A DNA stretch of 64,000 bases from Chimonanthus salicifolius (GCA_013350335.1 CM023539.1:21879043-21943042); one strand, 5' to 3'; shown: positions 10,924-23,290, counted from the first letter of the stretch. A program made the numbers and translations. The notes: generated from the letters alone by a model not told the origin.

Positions 10924-11483
10924 TTGTCATTGATATGCTTCTGTTGTGATACAGATATGTCGAACAACATAACGTATATAGAGTTGTGGAACAGAGGTAC
11001 CCCTAGCTGTCCAATAGATCTGGTTTCTTCTTCCGACGATTCCAGTGTGCCAAACTTCATCAATGAAGTTGTAACCAGTCAAGACATGGAAGTAGAATCG
11101 CCCGAGTACAATGTTGGGGTTGCTCCAACCTTTGTACCCGAAGAGGACGAAGAAGATGTCCCAAACTTAGAAGAATCCATAGGGGAGATAGGCTTGCCCG
11201 AGTATACTCCGGCTACTCCGACTTCGAATGAGTTGACAGATTATATGTGTGAATCATGCAATTAATAGGGGTACAACTGTACTTATTGCCCCACCCTATT
11301 GAGGTTATTTGCCCTGCTTGTGGACTTCACGGGCACAGGAAGGAGAGGACTGACTGTCCTTACATTGGGGGACAGGGAATAATACCCTGTCTGACTTGTG
11401 GAGTGTTGGGGCACACGTCGACGACATGCCTTGACAACTTCTTCAATTTTGGTGATGATACAGGGCCTTCTACGGAAGATTAG
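10924..11483 (+). pseudogene. Triple zinc-knuckle ORF, copy 2 (broken)
   Basis: This is a close relative of the intact 187-residue ORF at 31151-31714. Codons 1-113 are open and include the acidic PEEDEEDVPN stretch. Two stops then follow CESCN inside knuckle 1, replacing codons that read K and E in the intact copy. One C missing from a run near 11289 (four Cs instead of five) shifts the frame. After the shift the remaining two knuckles read openly (CGLHGHRKERTDC and CGVLGHTSTTC) to the family stop at 11481-11483. Knuckle 2 keeps its histidine here, unlike the intact copy. Confidence 0.75.
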
Positions 11484-12779
11484 GCTAAGAGATTGTAATA
11501 AAATGTCAAGGAAAGGGGAAATTTTGTAAGGGTTGTGGGTACGTTTTCTTCTTTGAAGAGATTTTCTAACCCTACCCACCCTTGTGATGGAAGTTTGAAG
11601 ATTTTTAATAAAGTATGCAACCTTAAGAGTTCATGAGGACTTTGGCACTGAGATGTATGTGACTAAGTCATTTGATTATATTGAGACGTGGCATGGGTGT
11701 GTCTCTCACGTGATATTGATGATTGAGACCGTGGGAGCCTCGATATGAAATACGGAGACTTGGTCCTGTAGGGTTGCCGTTGAGGAGTGGGTCATTCGCA
11801 TGCTATGCACTGGAGGCCGCTCTCACGGCTATTTTGCACATTTAATGTGTATTGATGCGTAGAGCTAGTTACTATTTTACCCCATGGTGGTGGTGCTAGC
11901 TTCGTTAGACGCGGTCCAACCTCCTTAGGGCTTGACTGAATCACCCTTGGGGTGAAGGGATGCAGGGCGAGGTAGACTTGATCATGTTGGACGTGGGTCT
12001 TCCGCTTAGTAAGTCATGGGCCCTATGTCTTGCTAGGCGTCGGGGTATATTTATGATTTGATATTGTTGCCATAGTCACGTAGTGACTCATTCGAGTGTT
12101 GTTCCTACGGATAGAATATCTCATGGTGGAAGATGTGCCTGGATTAATTATGACCAAGGATGGATTAGTTATTCCCATGTATGGATTAGTTATATTCATA
12201 GATGGTTATTAGCCATGGATGGATGATACTCACTGATAGAGTGGTACTAGGGATGGATGTATATAACCGTGGATGATGATTCCCATGGTGGTTTGGATTG
12301 ATGCTGGTATTGGTATCGTAGAAGTTTTGAACAAAAGTTGTTAGTCACATAGTAACTTATGTGCAAATGAAGATATGCTTACTTTTGGAGGTATACTTAG
12401 TGGAAAAGTTAAGAGTCTATTGAAACCAGAATGGGAAGCTATGGACGACTGCCGAGTTAGACTGATCACCTGACTCTATAGTTAGCCGATGGAGTTCCAG
12501 GAGAGTGCAACTAGAAACCTAGTTAAAATGGAATCAGCGGAAGCCATGAGCATAGGCTCGCATTGGCAGGCCACCTTACTAATTTCAATGAGGGGCAAGG
12601 TCATCACTAACCTCACATAGAGAGTAGACGAATGAACCTATTGAGCAAGTACGTATGGAAAATATCTTGTTAGCAAGTAAAGTGAAATAGAGAGCATTGA
12701 TCTACATAAGGTCTCAAATGGGCACATGAGGAAAAGATATGACATGAGATAGAACAAAGGGGTTACAGGCCGAGTGATT
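11484..12779 (+). other. Non-coding interior of element 2
   Basis: The sequence is homologous to 23860-25180 (reversed) and to 31715-32478 plus 52457-52990. No frame is conserved. ATGGATGG-type short repeats lie near 12140-12260. Confidence 0.6.
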
Positions 12780-12878
12780 CAGTTCGTCAAGGTAGTATGG
12801 GATCGACATGGTAATGAGGAAGCCATTTGGGAACTTGAATCGGAAATGACAACAGCTCACCCTGAGCTATCTATGTAA
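12780..12878 (+). pseudogene. Chromodomain C-terminal tail (32 codons)
   Basis: The frame QFVKVVWDRHGNEEAIWELE and on to a TAA just before the polypurine tract matches the last residues of the autonomous polyprotein at 44709-44807 (QFVKVVWEQHGIQEATWELE). It has no start and no upstream polymerase. It is a relic showing that the non-autonomous element derives at its 3' end from a gag-pol element. It may have been kept because this DNA adjoins the polypurine tract. Confidence 0.75.
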
Positions 12879-12916
12879 TCCGTTTGGAACCCTACTTCGC
12901 TCGATTTTCAGGACGA

Positions 12917-12939
12917 AAATTTTAAAAAGAGGGTTGTAT
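12917..12939 (+). promoter_or_regulatory. Polypurine tract of element 2
   Basis: An A/G-rich run (AAAAAGAGGGTTGTAT) directly precedes the LTR start TGTAACACCCC at 12940. Confidence 0.8.
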
Positions 12940-13814
12940 TGTAACACCCCAGATTTCCAAGCTATGGATATATATGGAAATTGTCCATTTAATTTATGAA
13001 TTAATGGATATGGACCTTAGATGGGTAAGGTGTTGGGTCAATTGCCCAATTAATACCCAACGGATGGTGGACATGGTTCAATTGAATTAAATGGGTGAGA
13101 TGTATTTAATTGGGTCAAAATTGGTAATTGCGTCAAAATGTAACGCCCCGCCCTTTTTCACTCGTTTCTTCCTGTAAATTCAGAGTCTATTTGTTTTTTA
13201 TAACAAAGTAGAGTGATAGAGTGCGGGACGTCACGACGAAAGGTAAGTCCGAACTTCCAAAGTCCGACCCTTAACTGGCTAACCCTATGTGTGCATGGAA
13301 CAAGTCCACGAAAATGGTTCACGCATAGCAATATCAACTTGCGGAATAAGTATCATAATCTGTGGAATCAAAACATCAATTTGCGGAATCATAATAGAAC
13401 CAAGTTCTATTCCATTCAAATAGCAAACTACGTCAAGTTCTTAATCATCATTCAAATACCATAGTTATCAAAATTAACATCCATCCATCTAAGTTATTAC
13501 ATTCCGAAATCTAAATACTCAAATACAAGTTCATGAGTAACTTTATTCAAAACATATAAAATAGGTCTTCCAAGCTCCTATGCCTGGTCCGTCTTACGTT
13601 CGTCATTCCCCTGATTTCCTCTATCATCAACTAGGGTAGAAGTAGGGCGTTAGAACAATGCGCCTAGTAGGTATTCCAGTTACGGCTAACACATGGTTAG
13701 TACAAAACATATATTATAACATAGTATATCAAACCAGGTAAAATCCATGCCATGTAATGATGACAAATATGTAATGAGTGCCACCCATCACATGTACATA
13801 AATGTACCCACCAC

Positions 13815-13935
13815 ATAGGTCTTCCGGATGCCCTAGCAGAGTGTGGACCCTCCGGAAACTTCTTGATGGAAATCACATCAAGGTACCGCACATAGGTTTT
13901 TCGTACGCCCTGACGGAGTGTGACCCCTCCGGTTA
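13815..13935 (-). repeat. Block c repeats in S1 (two units)
   Basis: Two units carry boxes related to GGACGCCCCGACGGAGTG. A CTTGATGG..CATCAAG inverted repeat lies between them. Confidence 0.65.
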
Positions 13936-14321
13936 CCAATCCTCCACATCATGCCATGCATGAGATGCCAACGAAACACACACTATTTTATAACATAAAG
14001 ATAGCACTTAAAATCACCTTTTGAAACATAATCAACACATGCTATATATACAATTAAACATAGCATTTGAAATTCAATAATAAAGCATATCCTTTGAAAC
14101 ATAAATTTCATCAAACATAAGATAAAACAAAGTACATGAACCATGGTTTCAAAGAGGTGGAATCCTACCAAAGACTGCTAATGTGTGATTGCGTCTTTCG
14201 TCCGGTAACCGCTCACGATTGTAAACGCCTTGTGACGTCCCGTTACCTTATAATATAACAATTAATCGTAACCAAGTCTCACTTGATTTTCAAAGTTCCA
14301 AGTCCATAAATAAAACCCCAT

Positions 14322-15855
14322 GGGGTTCGGCCATACACCATGGCTGAACCCATGGTCCATTAATTCAATTAATTACCATAATGCCATTGTACATAACCAT
14401 AGACACTTTCTTTGCTTACATTCCAAACTAATCCATACACATAGTCCAATAACTAATTCATGGAGTTCGGCCATACACCATGGCCGAACCCTATGTCCAA
14501 TATTTCCATTATTTACAAAATTGCCATTGTTTCCCTCATTCATTTAAATCTACCATAACTAGACCCTATAAACTTTCCTTAACCAAAACATTTCCATCAA
14601 ATACTCCTCATGGGGTTCGGACATACATCATGGCCGAACCCATGATTCTCCACTTTGGCATGTAATTACAACTTTGTCGTTGGCCTAATTATTTCCAACC
14701 TTTTGTTCATTAATACATCAATCTAAACTCATAAAATAGGTTCATAATTCGGTCCATAAATCGGCCATTAACCATGACTTAAAATGCCATATGATCCCTT
14801 AGTTTGGTCCATGGGGTTCGGCCATACACCTTGGCCAAACCCTATGGTGTACAACTTTCCAATTATAGGAACTTCCATAATTAACAAGTCCACAATTAAA
14901 AGGTCCATATTTAAAGAGTTTCTTAATTAATAAACCACCCTTCCATAATTAGAAGGTTTCCATAATTACCATCCAAAATTAGAAGCTTTCTAATTTAGCC
15001 AACTCCTTCCAAAAATAGAAACTTCCAAAATTTAGCAACCTTCTTTCCATATCGGATGCTTTCTAATTTTAGCAACCTTCTTTCCATAATTGGAAGCTTT
15101 CCATAATTAAACTTCACTTTCCTTAATTGGAAGGTTTCCTTAATTAACTCCCTTCCATAATTAAATGCTTCCAAATTAAAAGGTTTCCAAAATTAAACCC
15201 TAGTGGGGTTCGGCCATGCACCATGGCCAAACCTCACCCATAGAAGCAATCCATTATCATTCATTAAACAAGAACCCATATCCTTCTATTTAATCAATCA
15301 ATAATCATCTAATAAAATTCCTTGATAAATTGGATCCATAAGGAAACTCATGGGGTTCGGCCATACATCATGGCCGAACCCATGATCCCCCCAACTTCCA
15401 TTTAAACTCTTTTAGAACAATATAATTCTTCATGGTTTTTATCATTCAAATTTCCCATAACTCTTACCAACACAACTCCATTTAATCCCTTCAAAGATCA
15501 TATATCTTTAACATCAATTTCCCAATTACACTTAACCAATACTCTTCCATGGGGTTCGGCCATGCACTATGGCCGACCCTATGGCTCTTTCTTTCCATTT
15601 AATTAAACAATGATCATCCAATTAATCAAACTACCTTATTGATATCTTTCCATGGGGGTTTGCAATCCTTTACAATTAATAAATCAATCCACATGATTCA
15701 AAGTCTTAAGAACCCCAAATCCATAATTGTATTTGATGGGGTTCTGCCATACATCATGGCCGAACCTCATCCCTTCTTTTCTATTAAAAATTATCAAGAT
15801 GATCCCCCATTCTTCTTCCATGGGGTTCGGCCAAACACTATGGCCGAACCCTATG
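14322..15855 (-). repeat. Hairpin array b in S1
   Basis: Nine b hairpins lie at about 14322, 14463, 14611, 14815, 15205, 15352, 15550, 15738 and 15821. The spacers include TTCCATAATTA-rich repeats between 14860 and 15200. This is the longest b array in the window. Confidence 0.85.
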
Positions 15856-16867
15856 GTTATTTTATTTCAAAACAACTTATCAATTAGATAATAACCTTTT
15901 CCGATTCCGGTTCTTCTAATCTTTCTCCTTTCTTCTTAATTTTTCTCCAACCAAGAACACCTTCTTGTTGCTGTCTTTTCTTCTCTTGCTCTTTGCCATG
16001 TGAGAGGACGAGAGATTGAGAGAGATAGAGAGAGAAAATTCGACAACGAGGGTGTAAAACCTTGTACCCCTCTATGTCTCCCATTTTATGCAATTCCAAT
16101 TGATCCAAAATTAGAAGATGCTAAGATACACCATGCCCCATTGTCGTGTACTCCTTGTCTTATTGGAATGGCTGACCTTCCCTCTTTGGAAGTGTCACAC
16201 ACGGACATGTAATGTCTATTTAGTTAGACATCTTCCTTATTTAATTTTTTTAGACCAAATACATACCCTTTTAAAGTATCTTATGCGCATAATGTAGATA
16301 TGAAATATCTCTATACACGGCCAAAGAAATCCTCATTTGATTTTTAAACATCTCCTTGGATATTCAAATCCAATGTTCGGCCATGTCCAAATCTTTTAAT
16401 TAATTCTTGGACATAATACATTACTAAGATAATTCAACCCATTTAAATTTTTATAAAACCAATTCCACAAGCAATTGGGTCCTAATTGGGTCATGGCCCA
16501 ATTCTTTATCCATTTAAGATCAAATCTAAAATTCACAATTAAAAATGGATAAATTTCATAAAAATAATAAATTGAAAATCCGAGGTGTTACACAAAATGC
16601 CCAATTGGGACACAATGGGTCGTGGTTGACTTGGTTGACCACCAAGTGAGTTCAAGCTTAATTAAATTGGGCTGAGTTAAGTTGGAATTGAATCAAGTGA
16701 TTGAATTGATTTTTAAGTGAGTTAAAAGAGTTGAATTAAAGAAGTGAGTTGAGTTAAAAAGTTGAGTTGATTGGAAGCTAGTGGGACACTAATCTCAAGT
16801 GAGTGGAGTGGGAAGGTGGAGAGGTGAATCCCACCAAGACCAAGTCAAGGTTACACGTTGGAGGTGT

Positions 16868-17295
16868 GGGAGTTTCATCTCATGGGATGAAACTCCAAAG
16901 GCTCATTGATGAAAGGGTTTTGGGGGTTACACAATTCAAACCCATAGCACATGCTGGAGTCATGGGAGCGTCATTTCATGGATGAAACCCCCAAATGGGT
17001 CATTAATGGGAGGGGACGGTTTTGTTGTTACACAAGGTAACCAAGGGGCAAACGGTTGAGAGTTTCATCTCATAGATGAAACCCCCAAAGGAATCACTAA
17101 TGGAGGTGGACGGTTTTGTGGTCTAAAGTCAAGACTACACCTTGAAGACATGGGAGTTTTCATCTCATGGATGAAACCCCCAAATGAACCATTAATGGGA
17201 GGAGAAAGGTTGGTGGAGGTTACACAAAGGCATACCCATAGCACCGTTAGAGACATGGGAGTTTCACCTCAAGGATGAAACCCCCAATGTAAGTA
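16868..17295 (+). repeat. Hairpin array a in the 3' LTR of element 2
   Basis: About five hairpins of the GAGTTTCATC..GATGAAAC type lie near 16870, 16968, 17060, 17155 and 17260. Spacing is about 90-110 bp. Confidence 0.75.
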
Positions 17296-17812
17296 TCAGT
17301 GAGAAGGTAATGAGTTATGGGAGTTATAAAAGGGCTTTACAAAAAGGCACCACCCTTGGCCGATCACCCTCATTTGAACAAAACAAGTTTTGGTCTTCAT
17401 CTCACTATCTCCCTTTCTCAAGGCCGATCACACTCTTGGACAAAGGAGAAAAGACTTAAGAGTTTTCTATCTCAAGCCTCTCTCTCTCTCAAACCCACAC
17501 TCTTGGCCGAACCCTCTTCTTGAAGTTTCATCTCAAGACCTCTCAAGTTCCACACACTCGGCCAAGGATCAAGGAGGAAGAAAAGGCTAAGGAAGAGGAA
17601 GATCAAAGGAACAAGAAGGATCGAAGAAAACCAGAGGAGTCGCGGAACTAGTAAGCACTTAATAGAATTTTGATTAAGTAAGATGGTCAAGGAAAGTGGT
17701 CCGGCCATTTCATGGCTGAACCCTAGTCTTATTATGGCAAAGGACTTCTTGCATGACCAAACCCTAAGGTTAATATGCATGGACCACCAAGGACAAAAAG
17801 GGGTGAATGAGG

Positions 17813-18746
17813 TTCGGCCATGATGTAAGGCCGAACCCCATCAAAGAATATAAATCTTGGGATATGATTTAAAAACGAATTAATGAACCATAGGGTTCGA
17901 CCATGTTGTATGGCCGAACCCCATAGGAGTTTGTTGGTAATTGTAAATGGTTTTTGAAGGATGACAACCATGGAAGGACATTAGTTAATTTTAATGGATT
18001 TGAAACATGAAAATCATAGATGTATGTTTATGATTTGTAAAAGGTTTAAAATGGAAGTTATGTTGATGGACTTTGGGATTGTAAAGGATGACCTAAAGTT
18101 ATGATTAAATTTCCCATAAAGGGACTTGTCTAAGGGATTAAGGATTGTAAATAATTAAAGGAGAAGATGGGAAAATGAGACATCATGGGTTCGGCCATGG
18201 TGTATGGCCGAACCCCATGAACCATTTTTAATGGGCCATTTGGTATTATATCTTGATTTGATGAACCATTTATGGAACTAGAGTTATGGATCAAATATGG
18301 AGCCAAGTGTGGGTAACTTAAGTATGTGATTACCATGTATGGAAAGAATGGCCAAAAAGGGAAATTAAAGGACCATAAGGTTCGGCCATGGTGTATGGCC
18401 GAACCCCTGGATCATGTGTTTGGATTAAGGAACTATGTGTGATCATTTTTGAGACATAAGCCTTACGTAAATAAGCAAGGTAAATAGCCATGGATGGAGC
18501 GATGGCAAGGATGTAAATAAGTGAAAATAATGGACCATGGGTTTGGCCATGGTGTATGGCCGAACCCCATGGGGAATGTTTGGTGGACTTAGGATTTTAT
18601 GTATGTTAGATGATGAACTTATGTATGATTAGATTAATGAACTAAAGGTGATATGATCATGAACTAATTTAAAAAATCAAGGTATTCAAAAGAGGGACCA
18701 AACTCAAATGTGTGAGGTTCGGCCATGGTGTATGGCCGAACCCCAC
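17813..18746 (+). repeat. Hairpin array b in the 3' LTR of element 2
   Basis: Six b hairpins lie at about 17813, 17893, 18188, 18379, 18540 and 18716. A seventh, more degenerate inverted pair is at 17701-17724. Confidence 0.85.
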
Positions 18747-19074
18747 TAAGGTTGGTTTATGGATTTATTTTTAGATCGGAAATCAAATGGGACATGGGAT
18801 TGATTGTTTGGCATGCTATAAGGTAACGGGACTTCACAAGGGGTGTACGATCGTGAACGGTTTCCGGACGAAAGTGTAAGGACACTTTAGTGGTCTTCGG
18901 TAGGATTCTACCTCTTTGAAACCATGGTTATGTAATATGGTTTAACTTCTTATTTTGATGGTTTATGTTGTAAAAATGTTATGCTTCAAATATGAGATTT
19001 TAAATGCTATGATTTGTGTAATTGCATAGCATGTGGACATTTGCATCTCATGCATGGCATGGGAGGGATGATAT

Positions 19075-19285
19075 GTAACCGGAGATCTACACTTCGTCGG
19101 GGCGTCCCTAACACAATCGTGGGGGATACCTTGATGAGGAGTTTTCCATCAAGAGGTAACCGGTGACCACACTCCGTCGGGGCGTCCATAAGACAACTGT
19201 GGGGATACCTTGATGATGAGTTTTCCATCAAGAGGCTACTATGTTTGTTTGATACCTTGATGAGGAGCTTTCCATCAGGAGGATC
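19075..19285 (+). repeat. Block c in the 3' LTR of element 2
   Basis: Three units carry TTGATGAGGAG..CATCAAGAGG and CTCCGTCGGGGCGTCC-type boxes. Confidence 0.75.
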
Positions 19286-20038
19286 TTTTGTATGGCTGAT
19301 GGGTGGGACTCATGGCATGGCATTGCATCAGCATGATTATGATCTCTATTATCATGCATGTTTTGGACTTTTGTCTGTATGATTGGAATCTCTATTATCA
19401 TACATGATTTTGGATACGATGTTTTGTACGTATGGTATAATTTATTATATCTGGATTTGATATATATTGTATCTGAATTTTTGGTACTAACCCATGTATT
19501 AGCCTTACTTAGAATACCTACTGGGCGCGTTGTCTAACGCCCCACTTCTACCCTCGTTGATGATACAGGGAATGAATGGAATGACGAACGTGATCGGAGT
19601 CAAGCTTAGGAGCTTGGATGATTAAGTTATATTTTGTTTAAGTTATTCATGTATTTGAATAGCTAGCATTCGAGATTGTAATAACGTAGATATATTTGCT
19701 ATGGTTTGGATGGTTGATTTTGGATATTTAACTTAAGGCAAATATTATTAAGTGTTGGACTACTTTGCTATCTAAAATGGAATAGGATTGTTATCCTATT
19801 GTAATTCCGCATTTATATTCCACATTGATGAATTATTCCGCATGTTTTACTTGTACGTGTGAACCATTTTAGTGGGCTTGGTCCACGCACTCGTATGGTT
19901 GGCAAGTTAAGGGTCGGGCTTTGGAAGCTCGGACTTAACTAGCGTCGTGGCGTCCCGCTCTCTTTCACTTTTCTATTCAAGAAAAAAAAAAAACTCTGAT
20001 CTTCGGAAAGTGAGTGAAAAAGGGTGGGACGTTACAGT

Positions 20039-20089
20039 TGGTATCAGAGCCAGGTTTCGATCTTGGGACCTGTGGGTTATGGGCCCACC
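20039..20089 (-). other. Copy of the 3' two thirds of initiator tRNA-Met joined to an LTR end
   Basis: The plus strand continues past the normal 12-base primer site. From memory of the plant initiator tRNA-Met sequence, 50 of 51 bases match its reverse complement (mismatch at 20063). The match runs from the CCA end through the T arm, variable loop and whole anticodon arm (TGGGTTATGGGCCCACC contains the complement of anticodon CAT), ending at about tRNA residue 26. Ten unrelated bases follow, then the next LTR. In elements 1, 3 and 4 the sequence beyond the site is an unrelated leader. The CCA complement points to mature tRNA rather than a tRNA gene. It is not a functional tRNA gene because the 5' third is missing. 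Confidence 0.75.
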
Positions 20090-20854
20090 GCCTGCAAACT
20101 GTAACGCCTCGCCCTTTTTCACTATGATTTCCGAAAATCAGAGTGTATTTCTTTTTTTTTTATATAAATAGAAGAGTGAGTGAGAGCGGGACATCAGGAC
20201 GCGAGCTAAGTTCGAGCTTCCAAAGCCCGACCCTTAACTGGCCAACCATTCGTGTGCGTGGAATAAGTCCACTAAAACGGTTCACATGTACTCAAGTTAA
20301 CATGCGGAATAAAACGTAAATGCGGAAATAATAATAGAATAACAATTCTATTCCATTTTAGATAGCAAAGTAGTCCAACACTTAATAATATTTGCTTTAA
20401 GTTAAATATCCAAAATCAACCATCCAAACCATAGCAAATATAACTGCATTATTACAATCCCGAATGCTAGCTATTCAAATACATAGTCCATGAATAACTT
20501 AAACAAAATATAACTTAATCATCCAAGCTCCTAAGCTTGGCACCGATCTCGTTCCTCGTACCGTTCATTCCCTGTGTCATCAACTAGGGTAGAAGTAGGG
20601 CGTTAGACAACGAGCCCAGTAGGTATTCCAAGTAAGGCTAACACATAGGTTACTCCCAAAAATCCAGATACAATATATATCAAATCCAGATATAATAAAT
20701 CATACCATACTTATAAAACATCGTATCCAAAATAATGTATGATAATAGAGATCTAATCATACAAATAAAAACTAGAAACATTGCATGATAATAGAGATCA
20801 TAATCATGCTGATGCAATGCCATGCCATGAGTCCCACCCATCAGCCATACAAAG

Positions 20855-21075
20855 CATCCTCTTGATGGAAAGCTCCTCATCAAGGTATCAAACAAACATA
20901 GTATCCTCTTGATGGAAAACTCATCATCAAGGTATCCCCACAGTTTTCTTACGGACGCCCCGTCGGAGTGTGGTCTCCGATTACCTCTTAATGGAAAACT
21001 CTTCATCAAGGTATCCCCCACGATTGTATTACGGACGCCCCGACGAAGTGTGGATCTCCGGTTAGATATCATCCC
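20855..21075 (-). repeat. Block c in the 3' LTR of element 3
   Basis: Three to four units carry CTTGATGG..CATCAAGG inverted repeats and ACGCCCCGxCGGAGTG boxes. Confidence 0.75.
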
Positions 21076-21394
21076 TCCCATGTCATGCATGAGATGCAAA
21101 TGTCCACATGCTATACAATTATACAAATCATAGCATTTAAAATCTCATATTTGAAAAATAACATTTTTACAACATAAACCATCAAAATAAGAAGTTAAAC
21201 CATATTACATAACTATGGTTTCAAAGAGATAGAATCCTACCAAAGACCACTAAAGTGTCCTTGCGCTTTCTTCCAGAAACCGTTCACGATCGTACACCCC
21301 TTGTGAAGTCCCGTTACCTTATAGCATGCCAAACAATCAATCTCATGTCCCATTTGATTTCCGATCTAAACATAAATCCATAAACCAACCTTTG

Positions 21395-22340
21395 TGGGGT
21401 TCGGCCATACACCATGGCCGAACCTAACCCATTTGAGTTTGGTCCCTCTTTTGAATCCCTTGATCTTTTAAATTATTTCATGATCATATCACCTTTAATT
21501 CATTAATCTAATCATACATAAGTTCATCATCTAACATACATAAAATCCTAAGTCCACCAAACATTCCCCATGGGGTTCGGCCATACACCATGGCCGAACT
21601 CATGGTCCATTATTTTCACTTATTTACATCCTTGCCATCCCTTTATCCATGGCTATTTACCTTGCTTATTTACATAAGGCTTATGTCCCGAAAATGATCA
21701 CACATAGTTCCTTAATCCAAACACATGATCCAGGGGGTTCGGCCATACACCATGGCCGAACCTTATGGTCCTTTAATTTCCCTTTTTGGCCATTCTTTCC
21801 GTACATGGTAATCACATACTTAAGTTACACACACTTGGGTCCATATTTGATCCATAAATCTAGTTTCATAAATGGTTCATCAAATCAAGATATAATACCA
21901 AATGGCCCATTAAAAATGGTTCATGGGGTTTGGCCATACACCATGGCCGAACCCATGATGTCTTATTTTCCCATCTTCTCCTTTAATTATTTACAATCCT
22001 TAATCCCTAAGACAAGTCCCTCTATGGAAAATTTAATCATAACTTTGGGTCATCCTTTACAATCCCAAAGTCCATCAGCATAACTTCCATTTTAAACCTT
22101 TTACAAATCGTAAACATACATCTATGATTTTCATGTTTCAAATCCATTAGAATTAACTAATGTCCTTCCATGGTTTTCATCCTTCAAAAACCATTTACAA
22201 TTACCAACAAACTCCCATGCGGTTTGGCCATACAACATGGCCGAACCCTATGGTTCATTAATTCCTTTTGAAATCATATACCAAGATCTATATTCTTTGA
22301 TGGGGTTTGGCCATACATCATGGCCGAACCTCATCCACCC
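21395..22340 (-). repeat. Hairpin array b in the 3' LTR of element 3
   Basis: Six b hairpins lie at about 21396, 21571, 21736, 21926, 22221 and 22301. Several show G-to-A changes on one stem side (GGTTTGGCCAT). Confidence 0.85.
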
Positions 22341-22849
22341 CTTTTTGTCCTTGGTGGTCCATGCATATTAACCTTAGGGTTTGGCCATGCAAGAGGTCCT
22401 TTGCCATAATAAGACTAGTGTTCGGCCATGAAATGGCCGGACCACTTTCCTTGACCATCTTACTTAATCAAAATTCTATTAAGTACTTACCGATTCCGCG
22501 ACTCGTCCGGTTTTCTTCCCTCCTTCTTGTTCCTTTGATCTTCCTCTTCCTTAGCCTTTTCTTCCTCCTTGATCCTGGCCGAGTGTGTGAACTTGAGAGG
22601 TCTTGAGATGAAACTTCAAGAAGAGGGTTCGGCCAAGAGTGTGGGTTTGAGAGAGAGAGAGGCTCGAGATAGAAAACTCTTAAGTCTTTTCTTCTTTGTC
22701 CAAGAGTGTGATCGGCCTTGAGAGAGGGAGAGAGTGAGATGAAGACCAAAACTTGTTTTGTTCAAATGAGGGTGATCGGCCAAGGGTGGTACCTTTTTGT
22801 ATAGCCCTTTTGTAACTCCCATAACTCATTACCTTCTCATTGATACTTA

Positions 22850-23290
22850 CATTGGGGGTTTCATCCTTGAGGTGAAACTCCCATGTCTCCAACGGTGTTA
22901 TGGGTATGCCTTTGTGTAACCTCCACCAACCTTTCTCCTCCCTTTAAGGGTTCATTTGGGGGTTTCATCCATGAGATGAAAACTCCCATGTCTTCAAGTT
23001 GTAGTCTTGACTTTAGTCCACAAAACCGTCCACCTCCATTAGTGATTCCTTTGGGGGTTTCATCTATGAGATGAAACTCTCAACCGTTTGCCCCTTGGTT
23101 ACCTTGTGTAACAACAAAACTGTCCCCTCCCATTAATGACCCATTTGGGGGTTTCATCCATGAGATGAAGCTCCCATGACTACAACGTGTGCTATGGGTT
23201 TGAATTGTGTAACCCCCAAAACCCTTTGATCTCCTCATCAATGAGCCTTTGGGGTTTCATCCCATAAGATGAAACTCCCACACCTCCAAC
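22850..23290 (-). repeat. Hairpin array a in the 3' LTR of element 3
   Basis: Five hairpins of the GGGGTTTCATC..GATGAAACTCCC type lie near 22855, 22961, 23053, 23145 and 23251. Confidence 0.75.

Larger units (their letters stand above)
13139..16592 (-). mobile_element. Solo LTR S1 with TSD CAAAA
   Basis: A complete reversed LTR (TGTAACGCCCCGCCC to CGAGGTGTTACA, 3454 bp) is flanked by an exact 5-bp duplication CAAAA (13134-13138 and 16593-16597). It interrupts the 3' LTR of element 2. It has block c and hairpin b but no hairpin a. The region near the donor-like site has diverged (TCGGAAAAGG). Confidence 0.95.
9321..20036 (+). mobile_element. Non-autonomous LTR element 2 (plus)
   Basis: The order is: 5'-truncated LTR (9321-10473), primer site, leader, broken zinc-knuckle ORF, non-coding interior, chromodomain tail, polypurine tract, then a 3' LTR from 12940 to 20036 that a solo LTR interrupts. 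The interior is 2466 bp with no polymerase genes. Unusually, the right end is not flanked by a target duplication. It continues two bases past the LTR into a 51-nt copy of initiator tRNA-Met. Confidence 0.85.
12940..20036 (+). mobile_element. 3' LTR of element 2, split by a solo LTR
   Basis: Positions 12940-13138 and 16598-20036 form one LTR of about 3.6 kb, once the insert at 13139-16592 and one copy of its 5-bp duplication are removed. It ends GTGGGACGTTACA. The donor-like site near 17640 is altered (AGTAAGCA instead of GGTAAGTA). Confidence 0.85.

Noticed and set aside
20039..20089. A tRNA-Met gene
   Set aside because: The 5' third is missing, the CCA end is encoded (not so in plant tRNA genes), and it directly follows an LTR end in primer-site position.
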